From: an uncultured Mycoplasmatota bacterium
Lineage (GTDB): Bacteria; Bacillota_I; Bacilli_A; RF39; UBA660
DNA: 42,065 bases
NCBI GenBank assembly: GCA_900549325.1
Contig: UROI01000009.1
Coordinates: 1-42,065 of the forward strand
Direction of reading: 5' to 3'
The position numbers and the translations under genes were made by a program. Under the pieces are notes generated by a model. The model searched no databases. It saw only the letters and a program-made list of their open reading frames with translations, and had not been told where the DNA came from. Positions 13,175-20,568 of this stretch are shown piece after piece. The first letter of the stretch is position 1. Each line of letters opens with the position of its first letter.

Positions 13175-14348
13175 CTTCTTCATTAATAATTACTTCTTTA
13201 TATTCAGTAATATCTTCATAAGCCTTGACAAATAAGGTTAAACTAAGTTGTTCATCATTACTTGTCTCATTGACGATAGTAACATCTTTTACTTCTTTGA
13301 TATTACTATATTTTAGTAGTAACTTCTCTTTAGCGGTCTCTACTGCTTTATTCTTGGCTTCTTCTTTAGTATATATATCATCAATTACTTCAGTTTCATA
13401 TTGATATTCATAATTTAATGATATAGGAGTTACATTATTATCAAATATACTTTTTATATTCTTATCAAAAGTTTTATACTTCTTAAAGTCAAATAATGAT
13501 ATTCTTTTATTTATAAAGTTAAATACTAGTACTTTTTTCTTATTACCAGTATATTTTACTTCGTGATGATAATATGGATAATTTATATCTATTGTATACC
13601 AAACTTCTCCAATTACCTTCCCTCTTGCGGTACTTAGTATCTTCTCTTCACTTGGAGTAGTAATATATGCTGATATTATAGTTTCACCTTTTTTAACATA
13701 AGTATTAATATCTCGTACTTTTTCACCAGACTCTGCTTCAATAACCCTAATAACAGCATTTTTTGAAGAGACTATATCATAGTTTTTATTATCATCTATT
13801 TCTTTATTAATAATTCTCTCTTCTACTCTAACAGTATATTTAGTACCACTTCTTATTATTTCAAGCCATTCTAAATTATCTTTATTATTATTAAGTATTT
13901 CTTTTTCTATTTTTTCTACTTCACTATAACTTTTAGCGAAAGCATATTTCTTAATACCGCGATCTTTTAACTCTTCAGTTACTAGTTTAATTATTTTACT
14001 ATTTGAATGTATTACTTCAACACTAAATATCATATTTGATAATATAAATACTATTATCATACTAAGTAATAAGAATAATAAAATAAATCTATTCTTTTTT
14101 AAGAATTTAATTATATGAAGTTTTCCGTAATATCTAACTATTTTAATATCATAAATAGTTTTATATTTTTCTATTTCTTCTAAATCATTATAATCAATTA
14201 TTAAATCTACTTCTTTATGACTTCTTGGAGTTAACTTAACTATCTTGATATTATTTTTTATTATTCTCTTAATAAAATTATTAATATTTCTACCACTAAC
14301 TCTAATTTTAATATTACTAGAAAATATTCTAAATATTTTTTCTTTCAT
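13161..14348 (-). CDS. yqfD: Sporulation protein YqfD
   Basis: The 395-residue protein has the YqfD layout. A soluble N-terminal domain (1-85) contains FxRxxxxNNIKIVKL-like sequence. One transmembrane helix follows at about 88-110 and then a large extracytoplasmic domain. That domain includes LEWLEIIRSGTKYTVRVEER and a KGE-type lipoyl-like turn (VKKGETIISAYITTP). YqfD is needed for an early stage of sporulation in B. subtilis, where it is made in the mother cell; its biochemical role is unknown. It follows yqfC by 14 bases, as in other spore formers. phoH and ybeY, which often follow, are absent here. Confidence 0.93.
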   Translation of the reverse strand: MKEKIFRIFSSNIKIRVSGRNINNFIKRIIKNNIKIVKLTPRSHKEVDLIIDYNDLEEIEKYKTIYDIKIVRYYGKLHIIKFLKKNRFILLFLLLSMIIVFILSNMIFSVEVIHSNSKIIKLVTEELKDRGIKKYAFAKSYSEVEKIEKEILNNNKDNLEWLEIIRSGTKYTVRVEERIINKEIDDNKNYDIVSSKNAVIRVIEAESGEKVRDINTYVKKGETIISAYITTPSEEKILSTARGKVIGEVWYTIDINYPYYHHEVKYTGNKKKVLVFNFINKRISLFDFKKYKTFDKNIKSIFDNNVTPISLNYEYQYETEVIDDIYTKEEAKNKAVETAKEKLLLKYSNIKEVKDVTIVNETSNDEQLSLTLFVKAYEDITEYKEVIINEEDTTS

Positions 14349-14362
14349 AATATCAGCTCTTT

Positions 14363-14614
14363 CTATTTATTAAAAGAAATACCTTCAATATTACCAGTTA
14401 TTAATACTTCTTCTTCAAGCATTTTAGATATAACTAGATTAGTACCTATTATTATATATTTACTATCTAAGTAACTAATACTAATTTTAGTGTCTGAGAA
14501 GTCCATAATTTTAGTATAATTAATAATATCTAGTTTGTTGTTTTTATATAATATACTAAATTTTTTATCATTAACATAATTATCTATTGATCTAACTAAT
14601 TTTAATTTTTTCAT
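14363..14614 (-). CDS. yqfC: Sporulation protein YqfC (YabP/YqfC family)
   Basis: The 83-residue protein has the family's beta-rich core: NKLDIINYTKIMDFSDTKI, then KYIIIGTNLVISKMLEEEVLITGNI. YqfC is expressed with YqfD in the mother cell under sigma-E. The ATG at 14614 has no ribosome site, and the candidate sigma-E -10 box ends only 7 bases upstream, so the mRNA could be leaderless. No better start is visible: the next methionine is far inside the conserved core. It forms a two-gene operon with yqfD. Confidence 0.88.
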   Translation of the reverse strand: MKKLKLVRSIDNYVNDKKFSILYKNNKLDIINYTKIMDFSDTKISISYLDSKYIIIGTNLVISKMLEEEVLITGNIEGISFNK

Positions 14615-14620
14615 ATTAAT

Positions 14621-14648
14621 ATATATGATTTATAATTAAAATTTATGA
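14621..14648 (-). promoter_or_regulatory. Sigma-E-like promoter of yqfC-yqfD
   Basis: On the minus strand TCATAAA (14642-14648) and CATATAT (14621-14627) are 14 bases apart. This resembles the sigma-E pattern (KMATATT, 13-15 bases, CATACAMT). It puts the start of RNA at or next to the yqfC start codon. Confidence 0.5.
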
Positions 14649-14677
14649 AAATATTAGATTATATAGGTATTCGTAGT

Positions 14678-14706
14678 GCATTTTTATTTACTTTTGTCAT
14701 AAGTTA
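14678..14706 (+). promoter_or_regulatory. Mother-cell sigma-type promoter of the coat gene
   Basis: CATAAGTTA (14698-14706) matches the CATANNNTA -10 shared by sigma-E and sigma-K. GCATTTT at 14678-14684 is a possible sigma-E -35. A late mother-cell promoter suits a coat gene. Which of the two factors acts is not decided by the sequence. Confidence 0.5.
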
Positions 14707-14734
14707 TATTGAATACAAAAAAGGGGTGGATTAT

Positions 14735-15154
14735 ATGTGTAATAATGAAAATAATACTTGCGAGAATTGCATCGCGGATATCCTTAAAGTTATCCTTATA
14801 CTTCAGCAAAGTGTATGTCAAAATGACTGCTGCCTAGAAACTTGTGATAGAGGCTTCTTAGGACAGAATAGTAGTTTATGTTACAACACTAGACCTATTC
14901 AGTTATATACTTGTTCAGGAGGAAGTACTCCATTAGCAATGCCAATTAGTAAAGATCCAGCGGTTACTACTACAAGTACTGTCTTTAGACTAGAAAAATT
15001 AGATGGCTGCTGTGCTACATGCAGAGTACTTGCACCTAATACTGATGAGACTAGCGTATTTCCATACGAAGCTACAAACTCATTCTTTACTATTAATTTA
15101 GGATGCTGCTGCATACTAAGATGTCTAGATGATACAGTTGTTGAAAGCATATAA
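14735..15154 (+). CDS. CotY/CotZ-family spore coat protein
   Basis: The frame is open from 14645, but the start at 14735 is chosen because AAGGGGTGG lies 5 bases before this ATG and the upstream part is unlike the family. The 139-residue protein has over a dozen cysteines, including NDCCLETC, DGCCATC and GCCCILRC. The C-terminal half follows CotY/CotZ: FRLEKLDGCCATCRVLAP, then FTINLGCCCILRCLD. These proteins form the disulfide-linked outer crust or exosporium layer of spores. It is transcribed away from yqfC-yqfD behind a mother-cell-type promoter and ends in a strong terminator. CotY, CotZ and ExsY cannot be told apart here. Confidence 0.88.
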   Translation: MCNNENNTCENCIADILKVILILQQSVCQNDCCLETCDRGFLGQNSSLCYNTRPIQLYTCSGGSTPLAMPISKDPAVTTTSTVFRLEKLDGCCATCRVLAPNTDETSVFPYEATNSFFTINLGCCCILRCLDDTVVESI

Positions 15155-15157
15155 AAA

Positions 15158-15182
15158 AACAGGCTCTATAACCTGTTTTTTT
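15158..15182 (+). terminator. Intrinsic terminator of the coat gene
   Basis: AACAGG (15158-15163) pairs with CCTGTT (15172-15177) and runs into seven T. Confidence 0.85.
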
Positions 15183-15200
15183 AATTGCTTATTCGTTCAT

Positions 15201-15225
15201 AAAAAAAACAGAACACAAAAGTTCT
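15201..15225 (-). terminator. Intrinsic terminator of the pheST operon
   Basis: AGAAC pairs with GTTCT (15210-15214 and 15221-15225). On the minus strand a run of eight T follows, just beyond the pheT stop. Confidence 0.7.
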
Positions 15226-15228
15226 ATT

Positions 15229-17595
15229 TTAATTATTTCTTAATTTAGCATTATGTTTCTTTTCTACATCTATTGCTATTCTATCAAATATTTCAGTTAT
15301 TTCATCCAGTGTAAGAGTCTTATTTGGATCTTCAAAATATAATGAGAAGGCTAATGATTTATTATTTTCTCCTAATGAAGAATCTACATATAAGTCAAAT
15401 ACTTCTATCTTAGTAAGAAGTTTACCTCCAGCTTTCTTAATAGTTTTAATTACTTCTTCTGAAGTTATATTTTTATCAAGAACAAAGGCTATATCTTTAC
15501 TAATACCAGGGAATTTACTTATCTCTTTATATTTCATCTTAGATACTTTAATATCTTTTAATAAAGATAAGTTAAGTTCTATAACAAAGATATTATCTTT
15601 AGTAACATTAGGATGTATCTTACCAATAATACCTACTTTTTTATTATCTATATAGACACTCGCAGCTACTCCTGGATGTAATTCTTTAGGTAAATCTTCT
15701 TTTTTATAATAGTATCTATTATTATATCCTAAATAGTTAAGTACTTTTTCTAATATACCTTTTGTTATATAGTAGTTTATTTCTCTATTACTACCTAATT
15801 TATTATAATAAGTACCACTCATTAAAATAGTTAGTTTTTCATCTTCATAATGAATATTATCTTTTACATAATAACTCTTTCCTATTTCAAATAGATTAAT
15901 ATTATTATTACCACGATTAGTATTATAGTCATATACTGAAAGTAAACTTGGTATTAAACTATATCTTAAAGTACTTCTCTCTTCCGTCATAGGATCTTGT
16001 AGTCTTATACTATCAAAAGTATCATTAGTATATTTATGTACTTCACTTTCTTTTATTAGTGAGTAAGTAAGTGTTTCAGATAAACCTAAATTACTAAGTA
16101 AATGACGAATACTTCTATTAGTTTTATCTACCTTACCCATTCTAACCGGAAGAATCATCTTTCTACCTTCAATATTATCTATACCGTATATTCTTCCTAC
16201 TTCTTCTACTAAATCTTCTTCAATAGCAATATCTATTCTTCTGCTTGGAACTATAACTAATACTGTATTTCCTTTATCTAAAGTAGTAAAATCTAGTTTT
16301 CTAAAGATATCTAGAATAGTATTTTTATCTAGTTCTATTCCAAGTATTTTATTTATTTTATTATATGCTATTTCTATTTCTTTATCTTTGATATCAATAT
16401 TTTTATGTTCTAGCATACCTCCTACTACACTAGCGGATGCATACTTTTCAAGTAAGTTAAGACTTCTTTCCATAGCCATATAAGTTCTCTTTGGATCTAG
16501 ACCTTTTTCAAATCTATTTGAAGCCTCACTTCTTAATACTTTCTTACTTGTCTTTCTAATTAGTACTGGATCAAAGATAGCACTTTCAATAACGATATTT
16601 TTAGTATCATTTTCTACTTCAGTAGATAATCCTCCCATAATACCGGCTAGACCTATAGCCCCAGTATTATTATATATTACTATATCTGAATTAGATAGAG
16701 TTCTCTTTTGATTATCTAAAGTAGTTATTTCTTCATTATCATTAGCCATTCTTACTCCAAGTGTGCTTCCTAATCTATCAGCGTCATAGTAGTGAAGTGG
16801 CTGACCAGTTTCTAACATTACATAATTAGAAATATCTACAACATTATTAATAGGTCTAATACCTGAAGCTATTAGTCTATTCTTAATGAAAGTAGGACTT
16901 TCTTTTATCGTAACATTTACTACTTTTCTAGCAAGGAATAAAGGGCAGGCTTCGGTATCTACTTTTAATTCTAATTCGTCTTTGATGTTTCCTGTACCTT
17001 CTTTATGAGATAAATCTATGTCTTTTACTTTTTCGTCATAGATTGCTCCAAGTTCATAAGCCATACCTAGTATGCTAAGTAAGTCTCCTCTATTTGAAGT
17101 TAATTCAAAATCTATTACTTCGTCATCTAATTCTAAGTATTTGATAGTTTCTTCACCTACTGGAGCATCTTCAGGTAATTCGTGAATACCATTTATATCT
17201 TCTTCTTTTAGAAACTTATGGTCTAAACCAAGTTCAGCAATAGAACATAACATACCATTTGATTCTACTCCTCTTATAACACCTTTTTTAATAGTACCAC
17301 CAGGAAGTTCTGCTCCAGGTAAGGCTACTATTACTTTTAATCCTTTTCTTACATTAGGAGCACCACATACTATTTGAAGTACTTCTGTGCCGACATTTAC
17401 TTTACATACATGTAAATGATCTGAATCAGGATGCATATCGCACTCTAATACTTCACCAATTATTAAATTAGAGGCATTTATTAATTTACCAGCACTATCG
17501 TATTCGTTGCCGACACCAGTCATTTTTTCTGCTACTGTATTAATATCATCATTTATATCAATATAATCGCTTACAAATTTTCTTGATAACTTCAT
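15229..17595 (-). CDS. pheT: Phenylalanyl-tRNA synthetase beta subunit
   Basis: The 788-residue protein has the full bacterial layout. There is an N-terminal tRNA-binding OB domain (about 40-150, with MHPDSDHLHVCKVNVG), the B3/B4 editing domain (about 210-385), a B5 domain (about 400-470), a catalytically silent synthetase-like domain, and a C-terminal FDX-ACB anticodon-binding domain (about 695-788). It forms the alpha2-beta2 enzyme with PheS. Its ATG overlaps the pheS stop (TAATG), so the subunits are coupled. The operon is under the Phe T-box at 18946-19120. Confidence 0.98.
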   Translation of the reverse strand: MKLSRKFVSDYIDINDDINTVAEKMTGVGNEYDSAGKLINASNLIIGEVLECDMHPDSDHLHVCKVNVGTEVLQIVCGAPNVRKGLKVIVALPGAELPGGTIKKGVIRGVESNGMLCSIAELGLDHKFLKEEDINGIHELPEDAPVGEETIKYLELDDEVIDFELTSNRGDLLSILGMAYELGAIYDEKVKDIDLSHKEGTGNIKDELELKVDTEACPLFLARKVVNVTIKESPTFIKNRLIASGIRPINNVVDISNYVMLETGQPLHYYDADRLGSTLGVRMANDNEEITTLDNQKRTLSNSDIVIYNNTGAIGLAGIMGGLSTEVENDTKNIVIESAIFDPVLIRKTSKKVLRSEASNRFEKGLDPKRTYMAMERSLNLLEKYASASVVGGMLEHKNIDIKDKEIEIAYNKINKILGIELDKNTILDIFRKLDFTTLDKGNTVLVIVPSRRIDIAIEEDLVEEVGRIYGIDNIEGRKMILPVRMGKVDKTNRSIRHLLSNLGLSETLTYSLIKESEVHKYTNDTFDSIRLQDPMTEERSTLRYSLIPSLLSVYDYNTNRGNNNINLFEIGKSYYVKDNIHYEDEKLTILMSGTYYNKLGSNREINYYITKGILEKVLNYLGYNNRYYYKKEDLPKELHPGVAASVYIDNKKVGIIGKIHPNVTKDNIFVIELNLSLLKDIKVSKMKYKEISKFPGISKDIAFVLDKNITSEEVIKTIKKAGGKLLTKIEVFDLYVDSSLGENNKSLAFSLYFEDPNKTLTLDEITEIFDRIAIDVEKKHNAKLRNN

Positions 17596-18629
17596 TACTC
17601 TTCATCCTTTCTATCGAATTGTCTTAACATTCTAACATCATTAGTATATAAATATCTAATATCTGGAATATTATATTTAAACATTGCTAATCTATCTAAT
17701 CCTGTACCAAAAGCAAAACCAGTATATACTTCAGGGTCGTAGCCGCCCATTCTAAGTACATTAGGATGAACCATACCTGCTCCTAGTACTTCTATCCAGC
17801 CAGTATTCTTACATAGAGCACAGCCTTTTCCTCCACATTTAAAGCAAGATAAATCAACTTCAACGCTAGGCTCGGTAAATGGGAAATAACTAGGTCTAAA
17901 TCTAACTTTAGTATTATCTCCAAGAATCTTTTTAGCAAATATTTCTAGAGTACCTTTAAGGTCTGCTAATGAGATATCTTTATCGATAACTAAGCCTTCT
18001 ACTTGACCAAATTGATGTGAATGAGTAGCATCATCATCTCTTCGGTAAACTTTACCAGGACATATTATTCTAATAGGGCCTTTATCTTCATTTTCTTCCA
18101 TAGTATGTGCTTGCGCACAAGATGTTTGGGTACGAAGTAAATACTCGGTATCAATATAGAAGGTATCTTGAGCGTCTCTCGCAGGATGACCATCAGGTAC
18201 ATTAAGTCTTTTGAAACAATACTCATCAGTTTCTACTTCATTACCTGGTACTACATCATAGCCCATACTAACAAATATATCTTCTACTTCTTCAATTATT
18301 CTATTAAATGGATGTAAACTACCAGTAGTTATTTCTTCACTAGGAAGTGTAATATCAATAGCTTCTTTTTCTAACTTTCTATTAATTTCTTCAGTCTCTA
18401 TTCTAGTTTTAACTTCTTCAAATAGAGTATTAAAGTATGTTCTTACTTCATTAACTTTAATACCATACTCTTTCTTTTCTTCATTAGGTATTTCTCTTAT
18501 TTTACTTTGTAGTAAAGTAATTACTCCTTCTTTACCTAAATATTTACTTTTGATATCATTTAGTTCATTTTGTTTAGTAATATGTTCTAAATCAGTATCA
18601 ATACTCTTCTTTATTTCTTCTATATTCAT
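17595..18629 (-). CDS. pheS: Phenylalanyl-tRNA synthetase alpha subunit
   Basis: The start at 18629 is chosen because AAGGAGG lies just upstream; a longer frame opens eight codons earlier. The 344-residue protein has an N-terminal coiled coil (about 1-85) that contacts tRNA and a class II catalytic core. The core shows motif 2 as CPGKVYRRDDDATHSHQF and motif 3 as GFAFGTGLDRLAMFKY. It carries a cysteine cluster (SCFKCGGKGCALCKNTGW) that looks like a zinc knuckle, seen in some PheS proteins. It is the catalytic subunit and is translated together with PheT. Confidence 0.98.
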   Translation of the reverse strand: MNIEEIKKSIDTDLEHITKQNELNDIKSKYLGKEGVITLLQSKIREIPNEEKKEYGIKVNEVRTYFNTLFEEVKTRIETEEINRKLEKEAIDITLPSEEITTGSLHPFNRIIEEVEDIFVSMGYDVVPGNEVETDEYCFKRLNVPDGHPARDAQDTFYIDTEYLLRTQTSCAQAHTMEENEDKGPIRIICPGKVYRRDDDATHSHQFGQVEGLVIDKDISLADLKGTLEIFAKKILGDNTKVRFRPSYFPFTEPSVEVDLSCFKCGGKGCALCKNTGWIEVLGAGMVHPNVLRMGGYDPEVYTGFAFGTGLDRLAMFKYNIPDIRYLYTNDVRMLRQFDRKDEE

Positions 18630-18639
18630 AATATCCTCC

Positions 18640-18927
18640 TTAAGCATTTTCATATAATGCTATTATTTCTTTCTTATTTAAATTCTTTTCTAAAGACTTA
18701 ATATCTTTTATAAATTCATCATGATCTTTAGTTATATCTTCAGTCTTAGTTAATATTACTTTTTCTATATCTGATACTCCATATCTAATTAAATATAGAC
18801 AGTTTAAATTAACATTTCTAGAATTATTTATAAGTAATTCTAATAAGTATTTGTTTTTACTATTAATTAGTTCTTCATAACTAGCATAAGATATAAACTT
18901 AAATAAATAGTTTAGTTTATCTTCCAA
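18640..18927 (-). CDS. Hypothetical protein between the Phe T-box and pheS
   Basis: The 95-residue helical protein is not recognised. It starts MEDKLNYLFKF from a TTG codon with AAGGT about 7 bases upstream; no in-frame ATG fits. It has leucine-rich helices (KYLLELLINNSRNVNLNCL) and an acidic, lysine-rich C-terminal half, with no membrane segment. It begins 18 bases after the T-box terminator hairpin. Its stop is 10 bases before the pheS start, whose ribosome site directly follows. It should therefore be induced along with PheST when tRNA-Phe is uncharged. A role in the synthetase or in the stringent response is inference only. Confidence 0.75.
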   Translation of the reverse strand: MEDKLNYLFKFISYASYEELINSKNKYLLELLINNSRNVNLNCLYLIRYGVSDIEKVILTKTEDITKDHDEFIKDIKSLEKNLNKKEIIALYENA

Positions 18928-18945
18928 CTTAATACCTTCTTTCTT

Positions 18946-19120
18946 AAAAAGAAAAAAGATAGTACCATAAAAGGACGAATTAATATCCGCGGTACCACCT
19001 TTCTTTATAACATAAGTTATACTCTTAAATCTTTAACCTGATTAACGGTATAAAACTAAAGGGTGAATTCATACTAAATAATTAACTCTTCTTTCACCCT
19101 CTAAGAGCTCGCTAATAATT
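18946..19120 (-). promoter_or_regulatory. T-box riboswitch, Phe-specific
   Basis: The T-box antiterminator sequence GGTGGTACCGCGG is at 18987-18999 on the minus strand. The alternative terminator pairs AAAGGTGGTACC (18991-19002) with GGTACTATCTTT (18955-18966), with two G-U pairs, and ends in a T-rich tract. Stem I pairs GGGTG with CACCC; beside it GAATTC holds the specifier codon TTC (19065-19067), which is Phe. Uncharged tRNA-Phe would bind the specifier and the T-box bulge and allow transcription of the 95-aa gene, pheS and pheT. Confidence 0.93.
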
Positions 19121-19157
19121 ATTTTTATAGTATTACTACTTCCTTATCATTGTCTTA

Positions 19158-19700
19158 TTATATAGTCATTAAATCTTTTTCTTTTTCTTTTAATTTTTCG
19201 TCTACAATCTTATTATATTCATTAATTAAATCTTGTACTTTTTCATTACCTCTTTTTTCTTCATCTTCAGGTAATTTTTGGTTTTCTAATGCTTTATTTG
19301 CATCTTGTCTAATATTTCTAAGAGCTATTTTGGCTTCTTCTCCTAATCCTTTAACTTGTTTTACTAATTCTTTTCTTCTATCTTCAGTAAGTGGTGGTAT
19401 TACTATAAATACTACTTCTCCATTGTTATTAGGAGTTACTCCTAAATTAGCTTCGAAGATAGCTTTTTCTATTGCTCCAAGACATGATCTATCAAATGGT
19501 TTAATAGATAATTGTCTAGCTTCAGGTATTGATATATTGGCTAAACTTTTAAGTGGTGTTGGTACTCCATAATATTCTACCATAATACCATCTAACATAT
19601 TAGGATTAGCTCTACCTGCCCTTACATTAGTAAACTTGTTTTCTAAAGATTCAATTGTTAACATCATCTTTTCTTCTGTACTATTTAATATTTCTTCCAT
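19158..19700 (-). CDS. frr: Ribosome recycling factor
   Basis: RRF, with EF-G, splits the post-termination ribosome. The 180-residue protein has the family pattern throughout: an N-terminal helix, then VRAGRANPNMLDGIMVEYYG, TPLKSLANISIPEARQLSIKPFD, GVTPNNNGEVVFIVIPPLTEDRR and a long C-terminal helical arm. The length is close to the usual 185. AAGGAGATTATATG gives a clear start. pyrH and tsf, which usually stand upstream, are not here. A paired-hairpin element lies 80 bases upstream of its start. Confidence 0.98.
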   Translation of the reverse strand: MEEILNSTEEKMMLTIESLENKFTNVRAGRANPNMLDGIMVEYYGVPTPLKSLANISIPEARQLSIKPFDRSCLGAIEKAIFEANLGVTPNNNGEVVFIVIPPLTEDRRKELVKQVKGLGEEAKIALRNIRQDANKALENQKLPEDEEKRGNEKVQDLINEYNKIVDEKLKEKEKDLMTI

Positions 19701-19784
19701 ATAATCTCCTTTTTTACATTAAATAATATAACATACTTTTATGATTTATACAATATTTTTTATTATTTTTATATTCTTTTTATT

Positions 19785-19921
19785 CAGTTCAAGCCTTAAT
19801 AAATTAAGTCTTTCTCTGTTATCTTAAGCCTAATTCTAAGTCTTAATATAATATATCTACATATCTATTATATATAAGCCAGTACTATATACTAAAAGAA
19901 AGATATTAGTTATACCTTTCT
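19785..19921 (+). repeat. Paired-hairpin intergenic element, copy D with 3' extension
   Basis: Hairpin 1 (19785-19818) has AAG/CTT, the C-U mismatch and an inner CTTAAT/ATTAAG; its outer stem is degraded. Hairpin 2 is at 19819-19851. The tail, TATATCTACATATCTATTAT and then ATATAAGCC, is at 19852-19880. An added hairpin, AGAAAG...CTTTCT (19897-19921), is shared with copy G. The 329-base stretch between mscL and frr (19701-20029) holds this copy, partial copy E, and no gene that I can see. Confidence 0.8.
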
Positions 19922-19961
19922 TCCAATATGTTTTACAATAGATATTTACAAAATAAACTTT

Positions 19962-20020
19962 CACAATAGAGACCTTAGGCTCTATTGTGCCTCTTAAGAC
20001 TTATCTTAAGACTTAAGAGG
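19962..20020 (-). repeat. Paired hairpins of the intergenic element family, partial copy E
   Basis: On the minus strand CCTCTTAAG pairs with CTTAAGAGG (19990-20020) around an inner CTTA/TAAG. CACAATAGAG pairs with CTCTATTGTG (19962-19989) around C-CTAAGG-T. It starts 9 bases after the mscL stop, as partial copy I follows spoIVB, and the first stem is the same 9 bp in both. It may act as a 3' structure for mscL mRNA. Confidence 0.75.
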
Positions 20021-20029
20021 ATATATATA

Positions 20030-20434
20030 TTATTTATTCTTTTTATTATTTTTCTTTAATTCATTAAGTATTTCTTCAAGTAATATTTCTTCATTACTCT
20101 TCTTAGGTTCTTCTTTCTTTTCTTCTACTTCTTTCTTTTTCTTTAATGAAGTTAATTTATTAATAAATTTAACTATTAAAAAGATACAGAAAGCTATAAT
20201 AAAGAAATTAATTACATTATTAATAAATGAACCATATTTAATTTGCGTACCAGGTATTACTAAATTACTAAAATCAATTTTACCTATTATTAACCCAATA
20301 GTAGGAGTAATAACATCATTAACTAGTGAATTAACAATATTAGTAAATGCCGAACCAATTACTACACCTACTGCTAAATCAATAACATTACCTCTTTCTA
20401 TAAATACCTTAAATTCTTTAAAAAACTTCTTCAT
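20030..20434 (-). CDS. mscL: Large-conductance mechanosensitive channel MscL
   Basis: MscL opens under membrane tension to release solutes on osmotic downshock. A longer frame starts at 20515, but the start at 20434 has GGAGGGA 5-6 bases upstream and gives the canonical N-terminus (MKKFFKEFKVFIERGNVIDLAVGVVIGSAF, shown here only as its motifs FKEF and GNVIDLAVG). The 134 residues hold two transmembrane helices (about 15-45 and 70-95), a periplasmic loop, and a charged C-terminal helix (EEILLEEILNELKK). The length is typical. Confidence 0.96.
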   Translation of the reverse strand: MKKFFKEFKVFIERGNVIDLAVGVVIGSAFTNIVNSLVNDVITPTIGLIIGKIDFSNLVIPGTQIKYGSFINNVINFFIIAFCIFLIVKFINKLTSLKKKKEVEEKKEEPKKSNEEILLEEILNELKKNNKKNK

Positions 20435-20495
20435 ATACTTCCCTCCAAAATCATTATATAACACTTTAAAATAAAAGTAAATTAATTCAACGAAA

Positions 20496-20522
20496 TTAGC
20501 AATCTCTATTGACAATTGCTAG
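20496..20522. promoter_or_regulatory. CIRCE-like operator (HrcA site) upstream of clpB
   Basis: TTAGCAATC (20496-20504), nine bases, then AATTGCTAG (20514-20522). The CIRCE consensus is TTAGCACTC, nine bases, GAGTGCTAA; the spacing is exact and the TAGCA/TGCTA cores are kept. It overlaps the -35 box and spacer of the clpB promoter, the usual place for HrcA repression. hrcA is not in the window. Confidence 0.8.
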
Positions 20523-20537
20523 TTAATATAGTATAAT
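20509..20537 (+). promoter_or_regulatory. Promoter of clpB
   Basis: A perfect TTGACA (20509-20514) and a perfect TATAAT (20532-20537) are 17 bases apart. The CIRCE-like repeat overlaps them, so a strong basal promoter is held down by a heat-shock repressor. Confidence 0.9.
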
Positions 20538-20568
20538 ATAGCTTGAAATAGAAAGGAAAGTGATATAT

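Noticed and set aside
14645..14734. N-terminal 30-residue extension of the coat protein
   Set aside because: It has no ribosome site, overlaps the mother-cell promoter boxes and is not part of the CotY/CotZ family; the start at 14735 has AAGGGGTGG.
20435..20515. N-terminal 27-residue extension of MscL
   Set aside because: The canonical MscL N-terminus and a GGAGGGA site begin at 20434, and the extension overlaps the clpB control region.
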